The translations under genes and the position numbers were made by a program. A stretch of DNA of 64,000 nucleotides from Paenibacillus psychroresistens (GTDB lineage Bacteria; Bacillota; Bacilli; Paenibacillales; NBRC-103111), in contig NZ_CP034235.1 of assembly GCF_009728935.1 (NCBI RefSeq), positions 5,338,501-5,402,500 on the forward strand. The letters run 5' to 3'. The notes beneath the pieces are model-generated. The model did not search any database. It saw only the letters and a list, made by a program, of their open reading frames with translations, and had not been told where the DNA came from. This document shows, piece after piece, positions 9,601-18,269 of this stretch. Position 1 is the stretch's first letter. Each line of letters begins with the position of its first letter.

Positions 9601-10237
9601 CCTCAGATAATACATAATGCACATCATTGGTCACAACTAGCGGGATCCCCGTTTCTTGGCTTAGGCGGATCATCGACAAATTCACTTTCTTTTGCTCATA
9701 GATTCCGTGATCCTGCAGCTCCAAATAGAAATCATCCTCAAAAATAAGCTGATATTTCTCAGCCGCCAGCTTAGCTTCCTCATAACGATCATGCAGCAGA
9801 TGCTGCGAAATCTCACTTCCTAGGCACGAGCTTAAACAAATGATTCCTTCGGAATGTAAGGCAAGATGCTTCAAGTCTATTCTTGGTTTATAGTGAAAGC
9901 CTTCTAAATGAGCAATGGAACAAAGCTTCATTAAATTCTGGTAGCCGATATGATTCTTCGCCAATAACAGCAGGTGATAGATCGGCTGGTCTTGCCTGCT
10001 TGCTTTAGTATGTAGAGAACCACTTGTAAAATACATTTCACAGCCAATAATCGGTTTAATTCCATGCTTCAAACAAGCTTTATAAAAAGGGATTGCCCCG
10101 TACATGACACCATGATCCGTTAAAGCTAACGAAGACATACCTAATTCCGCTGCTTTTGCTGTTAAGCTATCAATTCGTGCAGCACCATCCAATAAGCTAT
10201 ATTCACTATGTACATGAAGATGGACAAAATTATCCAT
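6683..10237 (-). CDS. dnaE: DNA polymerase III alpha subunit, DnaE
   Basis: The 1184-residue replicative polymerase begins with a PHP domain (FVHLHVHSEYSLLDG), followed by the polymerase core with PGRGSSAGSLVAYVL and the catalytic aspartates in MPDIDIDFSDERR near residue 400. A helix-hairpin-helix region and an OB-fold near residues 990-1070 follow, then a Pro/Lys/Gln-rich linker and a short C-terminal domain. In Bacillus DnaE extends RNA primers on the lagging strand before PolC takes over. No proofreading exonuclease domain is present, as expected for DnaE. An AGAGAGGG site precedes the ATG. It is divergent from ytrH. Confidence 0.97.
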   Translation of the reverse strand: MDNFVHLHVHSEYSLLDGAARIDSLTAKAAELGMSSLALTDHGVMYGAIPFYKACLKHGIKPIIGCEMYFTSGSLHTKASRQDQPIYHLLLLAKNHIGYQNLMKLCSIAHLEGFHYKPRIDLKHLALHSEGIICLSSCLGSEISQHLLHDRYEEAKLAAEKYQLIFEDDFYLELQDHGIYEQKKVNLSMIRLSQETGIPLVVTNDVHYVLSEDHAMQDILLCIGTGKTVDDQDRMKFASTQLYLKSGAEMAGLFAHAPGAMTNTAEIAAKCELKLEFGQSILPRFEPIPEGLSAGEYLKQLCLTGLEQRYGESEDWLNIEPREVLDQRLSYELSVIQTMGFSDYFLIVWDFIRYAHEQNIAVGPGRGSSAGSLVAYVLKITDVDPIRYQLLFERFLNPERISMPDIDIDFSDERRDEVIDYVVDKYGAERVAQIITFGTMAAKGAIRDVGRVLNMPYHEVDRVAKMIPFQLGITLEEAIAGSPELQALSHSHAKTAELLQIAMKVEGMPRHASTHAAGVVISNEPLTQYVPLQEGTVKTPLTQYAMEHLESIGLLKMDFLGLRTLSIIERTQASIKSSFGEPLNFKKIPDNDPLTYEMLSRGDATGVFQMESQGVRRVLKDLKPTEFEDIISVLALYRPGPMEFIPKYIQGKHKEIEVDYPHESLIPILQTTYGIIVYQEQIMQIASKMAGFSLGESDVLRRAVSKKKREVLDQQRAHFVAGSLQEGYSDEDAHKVYDMIVRFADYGFPRAHATAYGVIAFQTAYLRAHYPAHFMSSMLTAVMGSHRKVAEYVDDCRRLQIKVLPPDVNESGMIFTPVKVDAEGTMVIRFGLAAIKNVGTQAIDSIMKERLERPYDSLLDLCRRVDLRVCNKRVLESLLQAGAFDSLEGHRAQLLAILDATLEAAIKWKKERDELQLFLFGFDEEINWTIEYPEIRPFTIMQQLELERELLGIFLSGHPLDAYETLLQTSGVSAMIHLPELPDLSEVIVAGMVISVKTIVTKKGMQMAFIELEDRVEKVEVVLFPETWKRFNSFIQKGELILVKAKLQLQDEDIKLLADQVVAMNNPDQQDQLLLQFQRTTYSKQQSRNVEPKPRSTPPVEKPKPASSKQQRVFVKISEAYENQTILARLKAALQDHSGSLQVVLFYEREQKMVALNNQYNVKPSEDFIRSLEALMGSGAIKVQ

Positions 10238-10394
10238 AGGTCGTCGTTCCCTCTCTGTTGCGCGTTCCTTCTATTTTACCATAGCACGCCTAAAAAGCGA
10301 ACCTCTATTCCCATACTTATTTCATACAAAGATTCATACAAATAAAAGAGGACAATCCTCTGCATTAAGCAAGACCGAAAGGGGAGCTTCACAA

Positions 10395-10727
10395 ATGGCT
10401 CATTTCATTACAAAGCTGGCATCCGATTTTTTTATCGCTTTTGGGATTGTGCTTGGCGGCAGCCTATTGGGTGGAATTAGCGCAGTCATTTTTCTGGAGT
10501 CACCCTCGTTTACGATGGAACGTATTGCAGGGAATATTAAAATATGGGCTATGGTAGCCGCAGTCGGGGGTACAATCGATCCCTTGAGAGTCATAGAGAG
10601 TAATTTTCTTGAAGGTTACTTATCTCCAGCAATTAAACAAATTCTATTCTTTATTAGTGCTTTTATCGGGGCTCATCTCGGATTCCTCTTAATCCAATGG
10701 ATTTGCAAAAGCCCAGGTAAATCATGA
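10395..10727 (+). CDS. ytrH: Sporulation membrane protein YtrH
   Basis: The 110-residue protein has a hydrophobic N-terminal segment, a conserved central stretch (KIWAMVAAVGGTIDPLRVIE) and a second hydrophobic region near the end. This matches YtrH, a SigmaE-controlled mother-cell protein needed for efficient sporulation in Bacillus. Its stop overlaps the next start as ATGA, so it is coupled to ytrI. The upstream region holds two CATACAAA-like words near 10322 and 10334 that resemble a SigmaE -10 element, but no clear -35 was found. It is divergent from dnaE, the arrangement known in Bacillus. Confidence 0.88.
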   Translation: MAHFITKLASDFFIAFGIVLGGSLLGGISAVIFLESPSFTMERIAGNIKIWAMVAAVGGTIDPLRVIESNFLEGYLSPAIKQILFFISAFIGAHLGFLLIQWICKSPGKS

Positions 10728-11224
10728 GAGTTCCCCCATTTGAGCGTTATGAAAAGGCACTTGCTGGAGCTGGAATTTTTCTCGTTGGATTGATTGTTGG
10801 CTGTGCGCTTTTCATGAGTATTTATCAGAATAATTTCAGCATTTTATCGATTCAAAATCAACAGCTGCGCTCTGAATTGAAAAGTTTAAAAGACGATATC
10901 CGGCTAAATGGCCTTAAACAAAAAAAATCCTCGCATGCTCTTATTCATAGCATCAAAGTTACCTTTGAACGAAAACCCGAAGCTAATAAAATGGACGAGG
11001 TTAGTGAAAATAAATTGCGTGAAGAGATTACACAAGACCTCCAATTCTTATACGGTTCAGAGATTCGTAAAATCAGAGATGACCCCTTGCTCTATCGTAA
11101 TCTGCTGGAAGGCAAAACCTATCACGCCATTCAAGAACGAGATTATACCATTTATGTGCGGAGCCTTATCATTATTGACGATGAATTAACGATTACGCTA
11201 AGTGCAGCAGTGGTTCGAAAATAA
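10724..11224 (+). CDS. ytrI: Sporulation protein YtrI
   Basis: The 166-residue protein has one N-terminal membrane segment (residues 14-34), then a coiled-coil stretch (IQNQQLRSELKSLKDDIRL) and a soluble C-terminal domain, so it is probably anchored with the bulk outside the mother-cell membrane. It follows ytrH with a four-base overlap, the conserved pairing in spore formers. In Bacillus the pair is SigmaE-dependent and affects cortex or spore maturation; its biochemical role is unknown. Confidence 0.83.
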   Translation: MRVPPFERYEKALAGAGIFLVGLIVGCALFMSIYQNNFSILSIQNQQLRSELKSLKDDIRLNGLKQKKSSHALIHSIKVTFERKPEANKMDEVSENKLREEITQDLQFLYGSEIRKIRDDPLLYRNLLEGKTYHAIQERDYTIYVRSLIIIDDELTITLSAAVVRK

Positions 11225-11280
11225 GCTGAAAAGTGGTATACTCTATCCTATAACTCACGAAGAATATGGGGTAATAAATC

Positions 11281-11592
11281 ATGCATCCAAAAGTTAAACA
11301 AGCATTAGAGGTCACTTTAAGCAACTGGCAAGCGATGTCGAAGAGTGATTCTGAGGAAGCAGAATCTTCTGCAAATGAATTCGAAGCTTCCTTTTATATT
11401 TTTATTGATGCAGTACGTGAATGGTTTAATAGTTTGGAACAATACCCGCAAACAATAGACGAATTTCTTACATTGCCGATGATTGAGCATATTCTGGACT
11501 TACTTCCAGCACCCTTATATTTGAACTTCGAAACAGAGGCAGAGCTTATCCTTGAGCATAAAACGAGGATCGAAGATGCCAAATATGATTAA
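11281..11592 (+). CDS. Uncharacterised acidic 103-residue protein
   Basis: I do not recognise this protein. It is helix-rich and acidic, with no membrane segment, signal peptide or cysteine; the SDSEEAESSANEFEASFYIF region is likely one amphipathic helix. A GGGG ribosome site lies 9 bases before the ATG. It follows ytrI by 56 bases and its end overlaps the convergent DinB-like gene by four bases. Intact codon structure and site support a real gene. Confidence 0.65.
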   Translation: MHPKVKQALEVTLSNWQAMSKSDSEEAESSANEFEASFYIFIDAVREWFNSLEQYPQTIDEFLTLPMIEHILDLLPAPLYLNFETEAELILEHKTRIEDAKYD

Positions 11593-12107
11593 GGCAGTAA
11601 ATATCTAGCTTTAATCACATTCATATGGTGTGTTTCATGCCCAGCTATGATGAAAGCAGCTGCGCGTGCAGACAATGGATGATTCTGAAATTCTCCACGA
11701 CGAAGCATAATGGACTCTGATAAATGATTAATAAGCGTAATTGACGATTGTCGAACAGCTGAATAATCCTTAAGCACCTCGATAAACGGTAAATCTTCAA
11801 ATGGAGCTTCCAATGCAAAAATATCACGATCATATCCGGGTAACTCTCGTACATCCCCGCGTGCAATTCTCAGTATACGATAATTCCATAGCCGCTCCAC
11901 ATCAACAATATGCCCGACTACTGTTTTGAGACTCCATTTACCTTCTGCATACTTGAAAGCGGCTTGCTCTTCGGTTAGTCCTCCCAATAATAATCGCGTT
12001 ATATCATGCTGATTCTGCAAAATAATTTTCAAGCTACCCTCTGGCACTAAACGGACATATTGCTCTGCTAATGCTGGGTATTCGTCAGTTTCAGGTCTAA
12101 TGCTCAT
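11589..12107 (-). CDS. DinB/YfiT-family putative metal-dependent protein
   Basis: The 172-residue protein has the four-helix DinB-like fold with the usual spaced histidines: VVGHIVDVERLW near residue 65 and AGHETHHMNVIKARYLL at the end. These three His residues typically bind a metal ion. Members include thiol transferases and many proteins of unknown substrate, so a specific reaction cannot be given. The start has a strong AGGAGG site. It stands alone between two plus-strand genes. Confidence 0.82.
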   Translation of the reverse strand: MSIRPETDEYPALAEQYVRLVPEGSLKIILQNQHDITRLLLGGLTEEQAAFKYAEGKWSLKTVVGHIVDVERLWNYRILRIARGDVRELPGYDRDIFALEAPFEDLPFIEVLKDYSAVRQSSITLINHLSESIMLRRGEFQNHPLSARAAAFIIAGHETHHMNVIKARYLLP

Positions 12108-12191
12108 ATTTGCCTCCTATTATAGTTAAAAGTTGATTTTATGGTGAATTATCAGTAGAGTGGAGAAAAACGCGGCTGAAGGAGTTTTCCC

Positions 12192-12488
12192 ATGTTATCT
12201 TACTTTTCGTTTTTCCTTACTACGGTCATTTTGCTTTCGTTGCTGGCGACAGTTTTCTATAGCTACCGTTCTCGTTTACAAACAGACGCCTTTAAAAAAG
12301 GTGTTTTATCCTCCAAAATGAATATTTCCATGGGATTCATGCTCGTATCTATGGCGTTGCTGCAGATTTTTCTGTTTGAAGCTAATAACATGCGTACTGT
12401 TTTAGGAATCATCTTCCTTTTATTAGGATTATTCAATTTCTTCTCAGGTGCGCGCAACCTCATGCACTATCGCTCACGCAAGCAATAA
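12192..12488 (+). CDS. ytpI: YtpI-type small membrane protein
   Basis: The 98-residue protein has three hydrophobic segments (about residues 2-22, 40-60 and 66-82) and short charged loops. Size, topology and position next to ytoI match YtpI of Bacillus, whose function is unknown. In Bacillus nrnA (ytqI) lies between ytrI/ytrH and ytpI; here a 103-residue protein and a DinB-like gene take that place. AAGGAG precedes the ATG by about 9 bases. Confidence 0.8.
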   Translation: MLSYFSFFLTTVILLSLLATVFYSYRSRLQTDAFKKGVLSSKMNISMGFMLVSMALLQIFLFEANNMRTVLGIIFLLLGLFNFFSGARNLMHYRSRKQ

Positions 12489-12491
12489 TCT

Positions 12492-13829
12492 TTAATGATC
12501 AAATACTTGTGCAGTGAGCAGCGCCTTAGAAATAAGCTGGCCATCGTGATATATCTCTACATCGATCTTACCGAATTTACGGCTGATTTCGATAATTTTG
12601 GGGCGAATATCAATAATGCTATCCATTTGGACCGGTTTAATAAAATAAATCGACATGTTATCAATGACTAAATCGCCTTTTTTATGCTCATGCACCACTT
12701 GATAAGCGGCTTGTGTCATTAAAGTAGTTAGAATACCTGCAGAGCCTGAACCAAAGTTATTCGACATCTGTGGAGAAACCACACCACGAAAAGCAAGCTG
12801 CCCTTGCTCGTCCCGAACTGCATCAAAACCTGACCAGATTAAATCCTCAAAGGTTTCCCCAATTTGCGGCTGCCGTTGGATATATTGCATCACCTTCATA
12901 ACATCCTTGCGGCTGATCACGCCAATCATTTTGCGATTGGTATCGACTACAGGCAATAATTCAATCCCTTCCCAAACCATTAAATGCGCTGCCGAAGCAA
13001 TTGAGGTCCTTAAATGCACGGTTAGCGGATTGCGTGTCATCTGTTTATCTAAGGTTTGATTGGGATCCGTATTAACCATATCCTTGGAAGTAATCATCCC
13101 GATTACACGGTTCCACTCGTCGATTACCGGAAACCGGCTATGTCCAGTTTTTTCAATCAAGAGCTGCCAATCCTTGACTGTATGATGGCTTTTCAAGGCA
13201 AAAACCTCTGTTTTTTCAGACAAAATATCCTCGACTAACATGACTTTTTTCTTAATTAAACGGTCATAAATGGCGCGATTAATCATCGAAGCCACTGTAA
13301 AAGTATCGTAGCTGCTAGAGATGATTGGCAAACTTAAAGTATTAGCTAGCTTGATAACCTCTTCACTTGCAACGAACCCACCAGTAATCAGCACAGCTGC
13401 TCCTTGCTCCAATGCACAAATATGCGCTTTCTCCCGATTGCCGACAATTAATAGGTTGCCAGCATCAATATAACGCAGCATCGCTTCCTGCTGCATGGCA
13501 CCAATGACGAATTTATTCAAGGTTTTAGGCAGTCCATCTGTCCCGCCTAGTACTTCACCATCGACAATATTAGCGACTTCGCCATATGTAAGCTTGTCGA
13601 TATTAGCTCGTTGTTTTTTCTCAACCCTAACTGTGCCAATTCGTTCTTTAGTACTAACCAAGCCTTGGTTTTCCGCTTCTTTAATGGCTCGATAAGCTGT
13701 GCCTTCACTAACCTCCATGGCCTTTGCAATCTGGCGAACGGATATTTTACTGCCGACCTTTAAGGCTTCAATATGTCTAATGATTTGTTCATGCTTTGTA
13801 ATCGTTTGTTTAACTTCTTCCGTATCCAT
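12492..13829 (-). CDS. ytoI: YtoI: HTH, DRTGG, paired CBS and hotdog thioesterase domains
   Basis: This 445-residue multidomain protein has an N-terminal winged-helix-like region (SVRQIAKAMEVSEGTAYRAI), a DRTGG-type domain in the middle, two CBS motifs near residues 200-310 (FPVIDEWNRVIGMITSKD and LPVVDTNRKMIGVISRKD) and a C-terminal hotdog domain. CBS pairs usually bind adenine nucleotides, so it may be a ligand-sensing regulator. The longest frame starts with a TTG at 13856, but the ATG at 13829 lies 10 bases after GGAGG and is preferred. It is 30 bases downstream of the GGDEF-EAL gene and may be co-transcribed. Its cellular role is not known. Confidence 0.88.
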   Translation of the reverse strand: MDTEEVKQTITKHEQIIRHIEALKVGSKISVRQIAKAMEVSEGTAYRAIKEAENQGLVSTKERIGTVRVEKKQRANIDKLTYGEVANIVDGEVLGGTDGLPKTLNKFVIGAMQQEAMLRYIDAGNLLIVGNREKAHICALEQGAAVLITGGFVASEEVIKLANTLSLPIISSSYDTFTVASMINRAIYDRLIKKKVMLVEDILSEKTEVFALKSHHTVKDWQLLIEKTGHSRFPVIDEWNRVIGMITSKDMVNTDPNQTLDKQMTRNPLTVHLRTSIASAAHLMVWEGIELLPVVDTNRKMIGVISRKDVMKVMQYIQRQPQIGETFEDLIWSGFDAVRDEQGQLAFRGVVSPQMSNNFGSGSAGILTTLMTQAAYQVVHEHKKGDLVIDNMSIYFIKPVQMDSIIDIRPKIIEISRKFGKIDVEIYHDGQLISKALLTAQVFDH

Positions 13830-13859
13830 TCTGCTCTCGCCTCCATTCTCGTTCAAAGC

Positions 13860-16379
13860 TTATCTGGCTTGTAAGAACAAAGTTATTTCCTCTTCCGCAA
13901 GTGGCTTGCTAATAATAAAGCCTTGAATTTCATTGCATTTTCTCGAACGCAAGAACGAAAGCTGCTCGTAGGTTTCTACTCCCTCTGCGACAACACTAAG
14001 CTTTAGGCGACGTGATAAAGCTATAATCGTTTTGGTAATCGCTGCATCCTTGGAGTCAGCTGAAACATCCTGAATGAAGGAGCTATCTATCTTGATAATA
14101 TCGATTGGAAAAAGCTTTAAATAGCTTAAGGACGAAAATCCTGTTCCAAAATCATCAAGTGAAATTTTCACACCTAGTTCGCGTAATTGATTCAGCTTCG
14201 CGATAGTCATAGTTGCATTTCGCATAACCATGCTCTCCGTTAATTCCAGCTCTAACCAAAAAGGCTCAAGCCCCGTTTCTTCAATAACCTTAAGTACAGT
14301 CTGATAAAAGTCATCACGCTGAAATTGAATACTTGAGATGTTAACGGATACTCGCTTAGGGTTAATCCCCATTTTCTGCCAAGCTTTATTCTGTAAACAA
14401 GCTGTTCGTAACACCCATTCACCAATTTCAACGATTAATCCTGTTTCTTCAGCCATACTAATAAATTCGGATGGATATAATAAGCCTAATTTGGGATGCT
14501 GCCAACGAATCAATGCTTCTACAGCCGTAATCTGACCACTGGCTACATGCTGCCTGGGTTGGTAATGCAGTACAAACTCATCTCTGACTAAAGCTTTGCG
14601 TAAAGCTTCCTCCATTTGAAGCTGTTCCTTCGCCAAAAGATTCATCCGAATATCATATAACTGATAATTGTTGCGCCCTTGTGATTTGGCATTGTACATA
14701 GCAGCGTCTGCATTGCGAATCAAGGTTTCTTGATCGTTCCCATCTTGAGGGTACACGCTAATGCCTAAACTACCTGAAATAGTAAGTTCGATGGACTCGA
14801 GCTTTAAAGGCTTAGCTAAAACGAGCAGCAGCTTCTCCGCCAGAATGGTGATTTGATCCATTTCTGATAAACCGGTCAGAATTAGCAGAAACTCATCCCC
14901 GCCCATCCGTGTGACTGTATCCGATGCACGCAAACAGCTTTTCAAACGTTCCGCTACCGTTTGCAACAATATATCTCCTACACTATGTCCAAAAGTATCA
15001 TTTATCGACTTAAAGCGGTCCAAATCCAAGAACATCACACCAACAAGCTCTTTGGAGCGTGCTGCGAGCGCTAATGCTTGTCCCAAACGATCTTGGAACA
15101 AGACTCGATTCGGTAATCTTGTTAAGGCGTCATGGTAGGCAAGGAATTTAATTTTTTCCTCCTGGCTGTCTCTTTCTTTGAGAATATTATCAAGCGATAT
15201 CGCCATCTTATTATATGCATTTCCCACAGATTGAAGCTCGTCCTTAGTATCCAAATAAATGCGTTCACTGAGATCGCCGTTAGACATTCTTGCCGCAGCC
15301 CGCATTAATTTATAGACTGCTCGTAGAACAGAAAGGTAAAACCCAACGAATAAATAGACCAAAATTAACCAAATCGCACCTGTAAATCCGGCTACAAAGT
15401 ATTTTTTCTGCTGCAGTTCATCCGACTTTTTATTTAATAACTGATTTAATAGCGGCAAGCCATCGTCGTACAGCTTAAATCCCGCATCCAATGCTTCGGT
15501 TCCCAAATCAAATAATTGGTTGGGTTTCATTTCTGTGAAATCAGGGTTAGCACCCACTAATTTATCCACAGCAAACCGAAAAGTAACATATTTCACTCCG
15601 AAATTATCTATGTCCTCCGGCAGCTTGCTCTTAAACTTCAAACTATTGTTAAAATTAAGCAATCCTTTTTTGATGTCATCAAATTGAGGATTAATTGTTC
15701 CTGATAAGGTAATAAGTCTATATGCTTCGGATTCTGATAAATACCTTTTGGCAACCACACCTGCACTTAACCCTCTAGCTTGTCCAATTGTTTCTAGCGT
15801 TTCTGGAAGCTTAATTAGCAAGCTTTCAATGTATGTATGATTATCCGAATCCAGCTTCAGCTTCGAATAACTGCTTATCTGGTTTATTAAGACTAGGCTA
15901 TCTTTGATTATTTTAGTATGTAAGGAGAAGCTTTCCACAGGAGCAAGCTTGTTTTGTTGCTTTTGCAAGGAATCCCATTGTTTCTCAATTTGGAACCAGG
16001 TGCTGCTTGCCTGCCATTTACTATCAAACGTGGCTTCAGCACTATGGATTACCTCAATATCTGCAAGTATTTTTATGTTTTTTTGAACCAAAGCATCCTT
16101 AAATTCAGCATCTCCATTTAAGAGGATATTTTCTCGTCCGCGATGCTGTTGAACATCTTCAATAAAATAACGGATAGCCGCGTTATAGGCGACTCCCTTT
16201 TTCTCTAACTTGATCACGTTGATCTGAGCATTTAGATCGGAAATAAGCAAATATAAGGTAAGGCCAATAGGCAACAGAAAGAAAAGTCCAATTAGCGAAA
16301 ACTTCTGCAAATAACTAAGTCGATTCATCAAACTAACACTAGGCAAGAAAAAACTTTTCATTGTATGACATCCATTCAC
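13860..16379 (-). CDS. Membrane GGDEF-EAL cyclic-di-GMP protein with HAMP domain
   Basis: The 839-residue protein has a membrane segment near residues 29-51, a roughly 270-residue extracytoplasmic sensor, a second membrane segment near 328-353, a HAMP linker, a GGDEF domain with an intact GGDEF near residue 490 and an EAL domain from about 620 with EALIRWQHP, ELTESMVM, LDDFGTGFSS and VVAEGVET. GGDEF makes and EAL breaks cyclic-di-GMP; both active sites look intact, so which activity dominates is open. The external domain looks like a nitrate/nitrite- or methyl-accepting-type helical sensor, but I cannot name its ligand. The start is uncertain (GTG at 16379 or ATG at 16361) because no strong ribosome site is seen. 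Confidence 0.92.
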   Translation of the reverse strand: MNGCHTMKSFFLPSVSLMNRLSYLQKFSLIGLFFLLPIGLTLYLLISDLNAQINVIKLEKKGVAYNAAIRYFIEDVQQHRGRENILLNGDAEFKDALVQKNIKILADIEVIHSAEATFDSKWQASSTWFQIEKQWDSLQKQQNKLAPVESFSLHTKIIKDSLVLINQISSYSKLKLDSDNHTYIESLLIKLPETLETIGQARGLSAGVVAKRYLSESEAYRLITLSGTINPQFDDIKKGLLNFNNSLKFKSKLPEDIDNFGVKYVTFRFAVDKLVGANPDFTEMKPNQLFDLGTEALDAGFKLYDDGLPLLNQLLNKKSDELQQKKYFVAGFTGAIWLILVYLFVGFYLSVLRAVYKLMRAAARMSNGDLSERIYLDTKDELQSVGNAYNKMAISLDNILKERDSQEEKIKFLAYHDALTRLPNRVLFQDRLGQALALAARSKELVGVMFLDLDRFKSINDTFGHSVGDILLQTVAERLKSCLRASDTVTRMGGDEFLLILTGLSEMDQITILAEKLLLVLAKPLKLESIELTISGSLGISVYPQDGNDQETLIRNADAAMYNAKSQGRNNYQLYDIRMNLLAKEQLQMEEALRKALVRDEFVLHYQPRQHVASGQITAVEALIRWQHPKLGLLYPSEFISMAEETGLIVEIGEWVLRTACLQNKAWQKMGINPKRVSVNISSIQFQRDDFYQTVLKVIEETGLEPFWLELELTESMVMRNATMTIAKLNQLRELGVKISLDDFGTGFSSLSYLKLFPIDIIKIDSSFIQDVSADSKDAAITKTIIALSRRLKLSVVAEGVETYEQLSFLRSRKCNEIQGFIISKPLAEEEITLFLQAR

Positions 16380-16496
16380 TCATTTGCTGTTCTATAACAT
16401 ATAATAGTAAACCCTAACCCAGCATAATTCAAGGGATTTTTCCATTATTCGACTAGTTATAGCTGCCTGCATCTGATTTAATGCTGTCGAAAAAAC

Positions 16497-16730
16497 TTAT
16501 CTATCTGAGCGCTGCACTTGCTTCAAAGCTTTTGTTTCAACGCTAACTTCCTGGTCTACTTTTAATAAAAAATAGGAATGAGCAGCAATAACAGTAAGTG
16601 CCAATGCAAGCCAGGTAACGGCAAAAATCGTCTCCATGCTAAAACCTTGTCCCAATCGCAGTTGTGGAACCGCAACAATCAACATTCCGGCTGCAACAAT
16701 CAAATAAATATAATTTTGTAACCCCTTCAT
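16497..16730 (-). CDS. Small membrane protein of unknown function
   Basis: The 77-residue protein has two hydrophobic segments (about residues 7-24 and 34-57) and a basic, polar tail (ALKQVQRSDR) likely in the cytoplasm. AAGGGAG precedes the ATG by 8 bases. It is divergent from the yhe gene array, separated by 143 bases. I do not recognise a family. Confidence 0.7.
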   Translation of the reverse strand: MKGLQNYIYLIVAAGMLIVAVPQLRLGQGFSMETIFAVTWLALALTVIAAHSYFLLKVDQEVSVETKALKQVQRSDR

Positions 16731-16818
16731 CTATAATCACTCCCTTCTGGTCTAATCAGTATATGAAATTCTTCTAACCGATATGATACTGTTTTGCGGA
16801 AGATAGGCGCTAAATAAG

Positions 16819-16847
16819 CACCAAGGAAAATACGCCCTCATATGATG
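16819..16847 (+). promoter_or_regulatory. Possible sporulation promoter (SigmaK- or SigmaE-like) for the yhe array
   Basis: CACC and CATATGATG are 16 bases apart, resembling the AC / CATAnnnTA layout of SigmaK promoters; SigmaE is an alternative because its -10 also begins CATA. It lies about 27 bases before the first yhe start codon. The match is weak and is offered only because the genes are expected to be sporulation genes. Confidence 0.22.
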
Positions 16848-16873
16848 AAGAAGTGCTGGAAGGAGGGCCATCT

Positions 16874-18250
16874 ATGGCAACAACAAAAATCGCGATCCAT
16901 GTGCAAAGCGACAGTGCTATCTTGGATGATCAGACCATTATGCTCGGAGAAACCTTTTTCAAGAAATGGAAGCTAACGGCGAATCAAAGCGTTACTTTGG
17001 TTTATGGATCTCATAAAAAAGATGTCAAGGTTATCTCGATTGCTCGGTTGGTCGGATTACGTCTACAAGGAACATTAGCCAATCTTCTGGGCTTGCATGA
17101 TGGCGCAAATCTAAGCATTCGCTACAGAAAGAGCACACGTACGCTTTACATCGGTCCTTTAATTGGCGTGATGATGAGCCGAGTGTCCACTAAAGACAGT
17201 GAAAAGCCATTTGGAGCTAACACAGCGTTCTGCAAGGAATTAACGGATGCCTGTGCCAAATATGGTGCATTCATTTATTTCTATACGCCAAAGGGTATCA
17301 CTCCAAATTCGCAAACCTTAAACGGCTGGAGCTTTTCCAACCATTGGAATAAAAAAACTTTCCCTATTCCTAATGTCATTTACAATCGCTTAACCACACG
17401 AAAGCTGGAGAATCAACCGATCGTACAGAAGCTGATGAATGATGCTAAATCCCGTTATGGCTCTGTGGTTTTTAATGAGAAATATTTGAATAAGACTGAA
17501 GTTTTCGAAGCCTTGAAAAAAGAGCCAGGATTACTCGGGCTTTTACCAGAATCCTATCATTTTAAAAGCTTCGCAATGCTCAAGTCGATGATGGCCAGAC
17601 ATTCAACGATTTTCCTCAAACCCATTACAGGCAGCTTAGGCAAAGGAATCATTCGTATTTCTAGACTCTCAGATAAAAGCTATCAATACTCGTTCAATAA
17701 TACGTTGAGTGGAATGCGGACTAAAAATTTTTCAAACCTTACTTCTTTGTATAGCAGCATTTCCGGCGTTCTTAAGCACCAAAGCTTTCAAATTCAACAG
17801 GGATTAAAGCTCATAGAAATTGGCGGAAGACCTATCGATTTTCGCGTGTTGGTGCAAAGGAATGAGTTGGGTGAATGGTCCTTGACTTCCATAGTAGCTA
17901 GAACGGCTGGCCAGCATAATTTCGTTTCCAATTTGGCGCGAGGCGGCAGTTTAAGCAAAGTCAAAGATATTGTCGGTAAATCCAACCTCAACCCTGCCAA
18001 TAAATCCACGTTGAATAATAAGCTAGGCATAGCTGCATTGAAGATTGCTAAAGGTATTGAAGCTCAGGTGCCTGGACATTTTGCTGAGCTAGGGATTGAT
18101 TTAGCTGCGGATTCTCATGGAAAAGTATGGCTGATTGAGGTAAATTCAAAACCATCTAAAGAAGATAATACACCGCTAGTTGAAAATAAGATTAGACCCT
18201 CTGTCATCAAGGTCGTGCGTTATGCTCAATTTCTAGCCAAGTTTTCATAA
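16874..18250 (+). CDS. yheD: YheD-like spore-coat-associated ATP-grasp protein (array gene 1)
   Basis: The 458-residue protein has an N-terminal beta-rich region of about 130 residues and a C-terminal ATP-grasp domain. The glycine loop GSLGKGI lies near residue 253 and the metal-binding EVNSKP near 421. YheC/YheD proteins are known as endospore coat-associated; YheD localises around the forespore in Bacillus, but the ligase substrate is unknown. The length matches YheD (about 450). The longest frame starts with a GTG at 16853 upstream of the ribosome site; the ATG at 16874, six bases after GGAGGG, is preferred. It heads five tandem paralogues on the same strand. Confidence 0.88.
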   Translation: MATTKIAIHVQSDSAILDDQTIMLGETFFKKWKLTANQSVTLVYGSHKKDVKVISIARLVGLRLQGTLANLLGLHDGANLSIRYRKSTRTLYIGPLIGVMMSRVSTKDSEKPFGANTAFCKELTDACAKYGAFIYFYTPKGITPNSQTLNGWSFSNHWNKKTFPIPNVIYNRLTTRKLENQPIVQKLMNDAKSRYGSVVFNEKYLNKTEVFEALKKEPGLLGLLPESYHFKSFAMLKSMMARHSTIFLKPITGSLGKGIIRISRLSDKSYQYSFNNTLSGMRTKNFSNLTSLYSSISGVLKHQSFQIQQGLKLIEIGGRPIDFRVLVQRNELGEWSLTSIVARTAGQHNFVSNLARGGSLSKVKDIVGKSNLNPANKSTLNNKLGIAALKIAKGIEAQVPGHFAELGIDLAADSHGKVWLIEVNSKPSKEDNTPLVENKIRPSVIKVVRYAQFLAKFS

Positions 18251-18269
18251 GGTCCGACTGAGGTGATCT

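Noticed and set aside
9401..9747. Two overlapping plus-strand frames inside dnaE
   Set aside because: They are antisense to a well-conserved DnaE region and have no plausible start signals.
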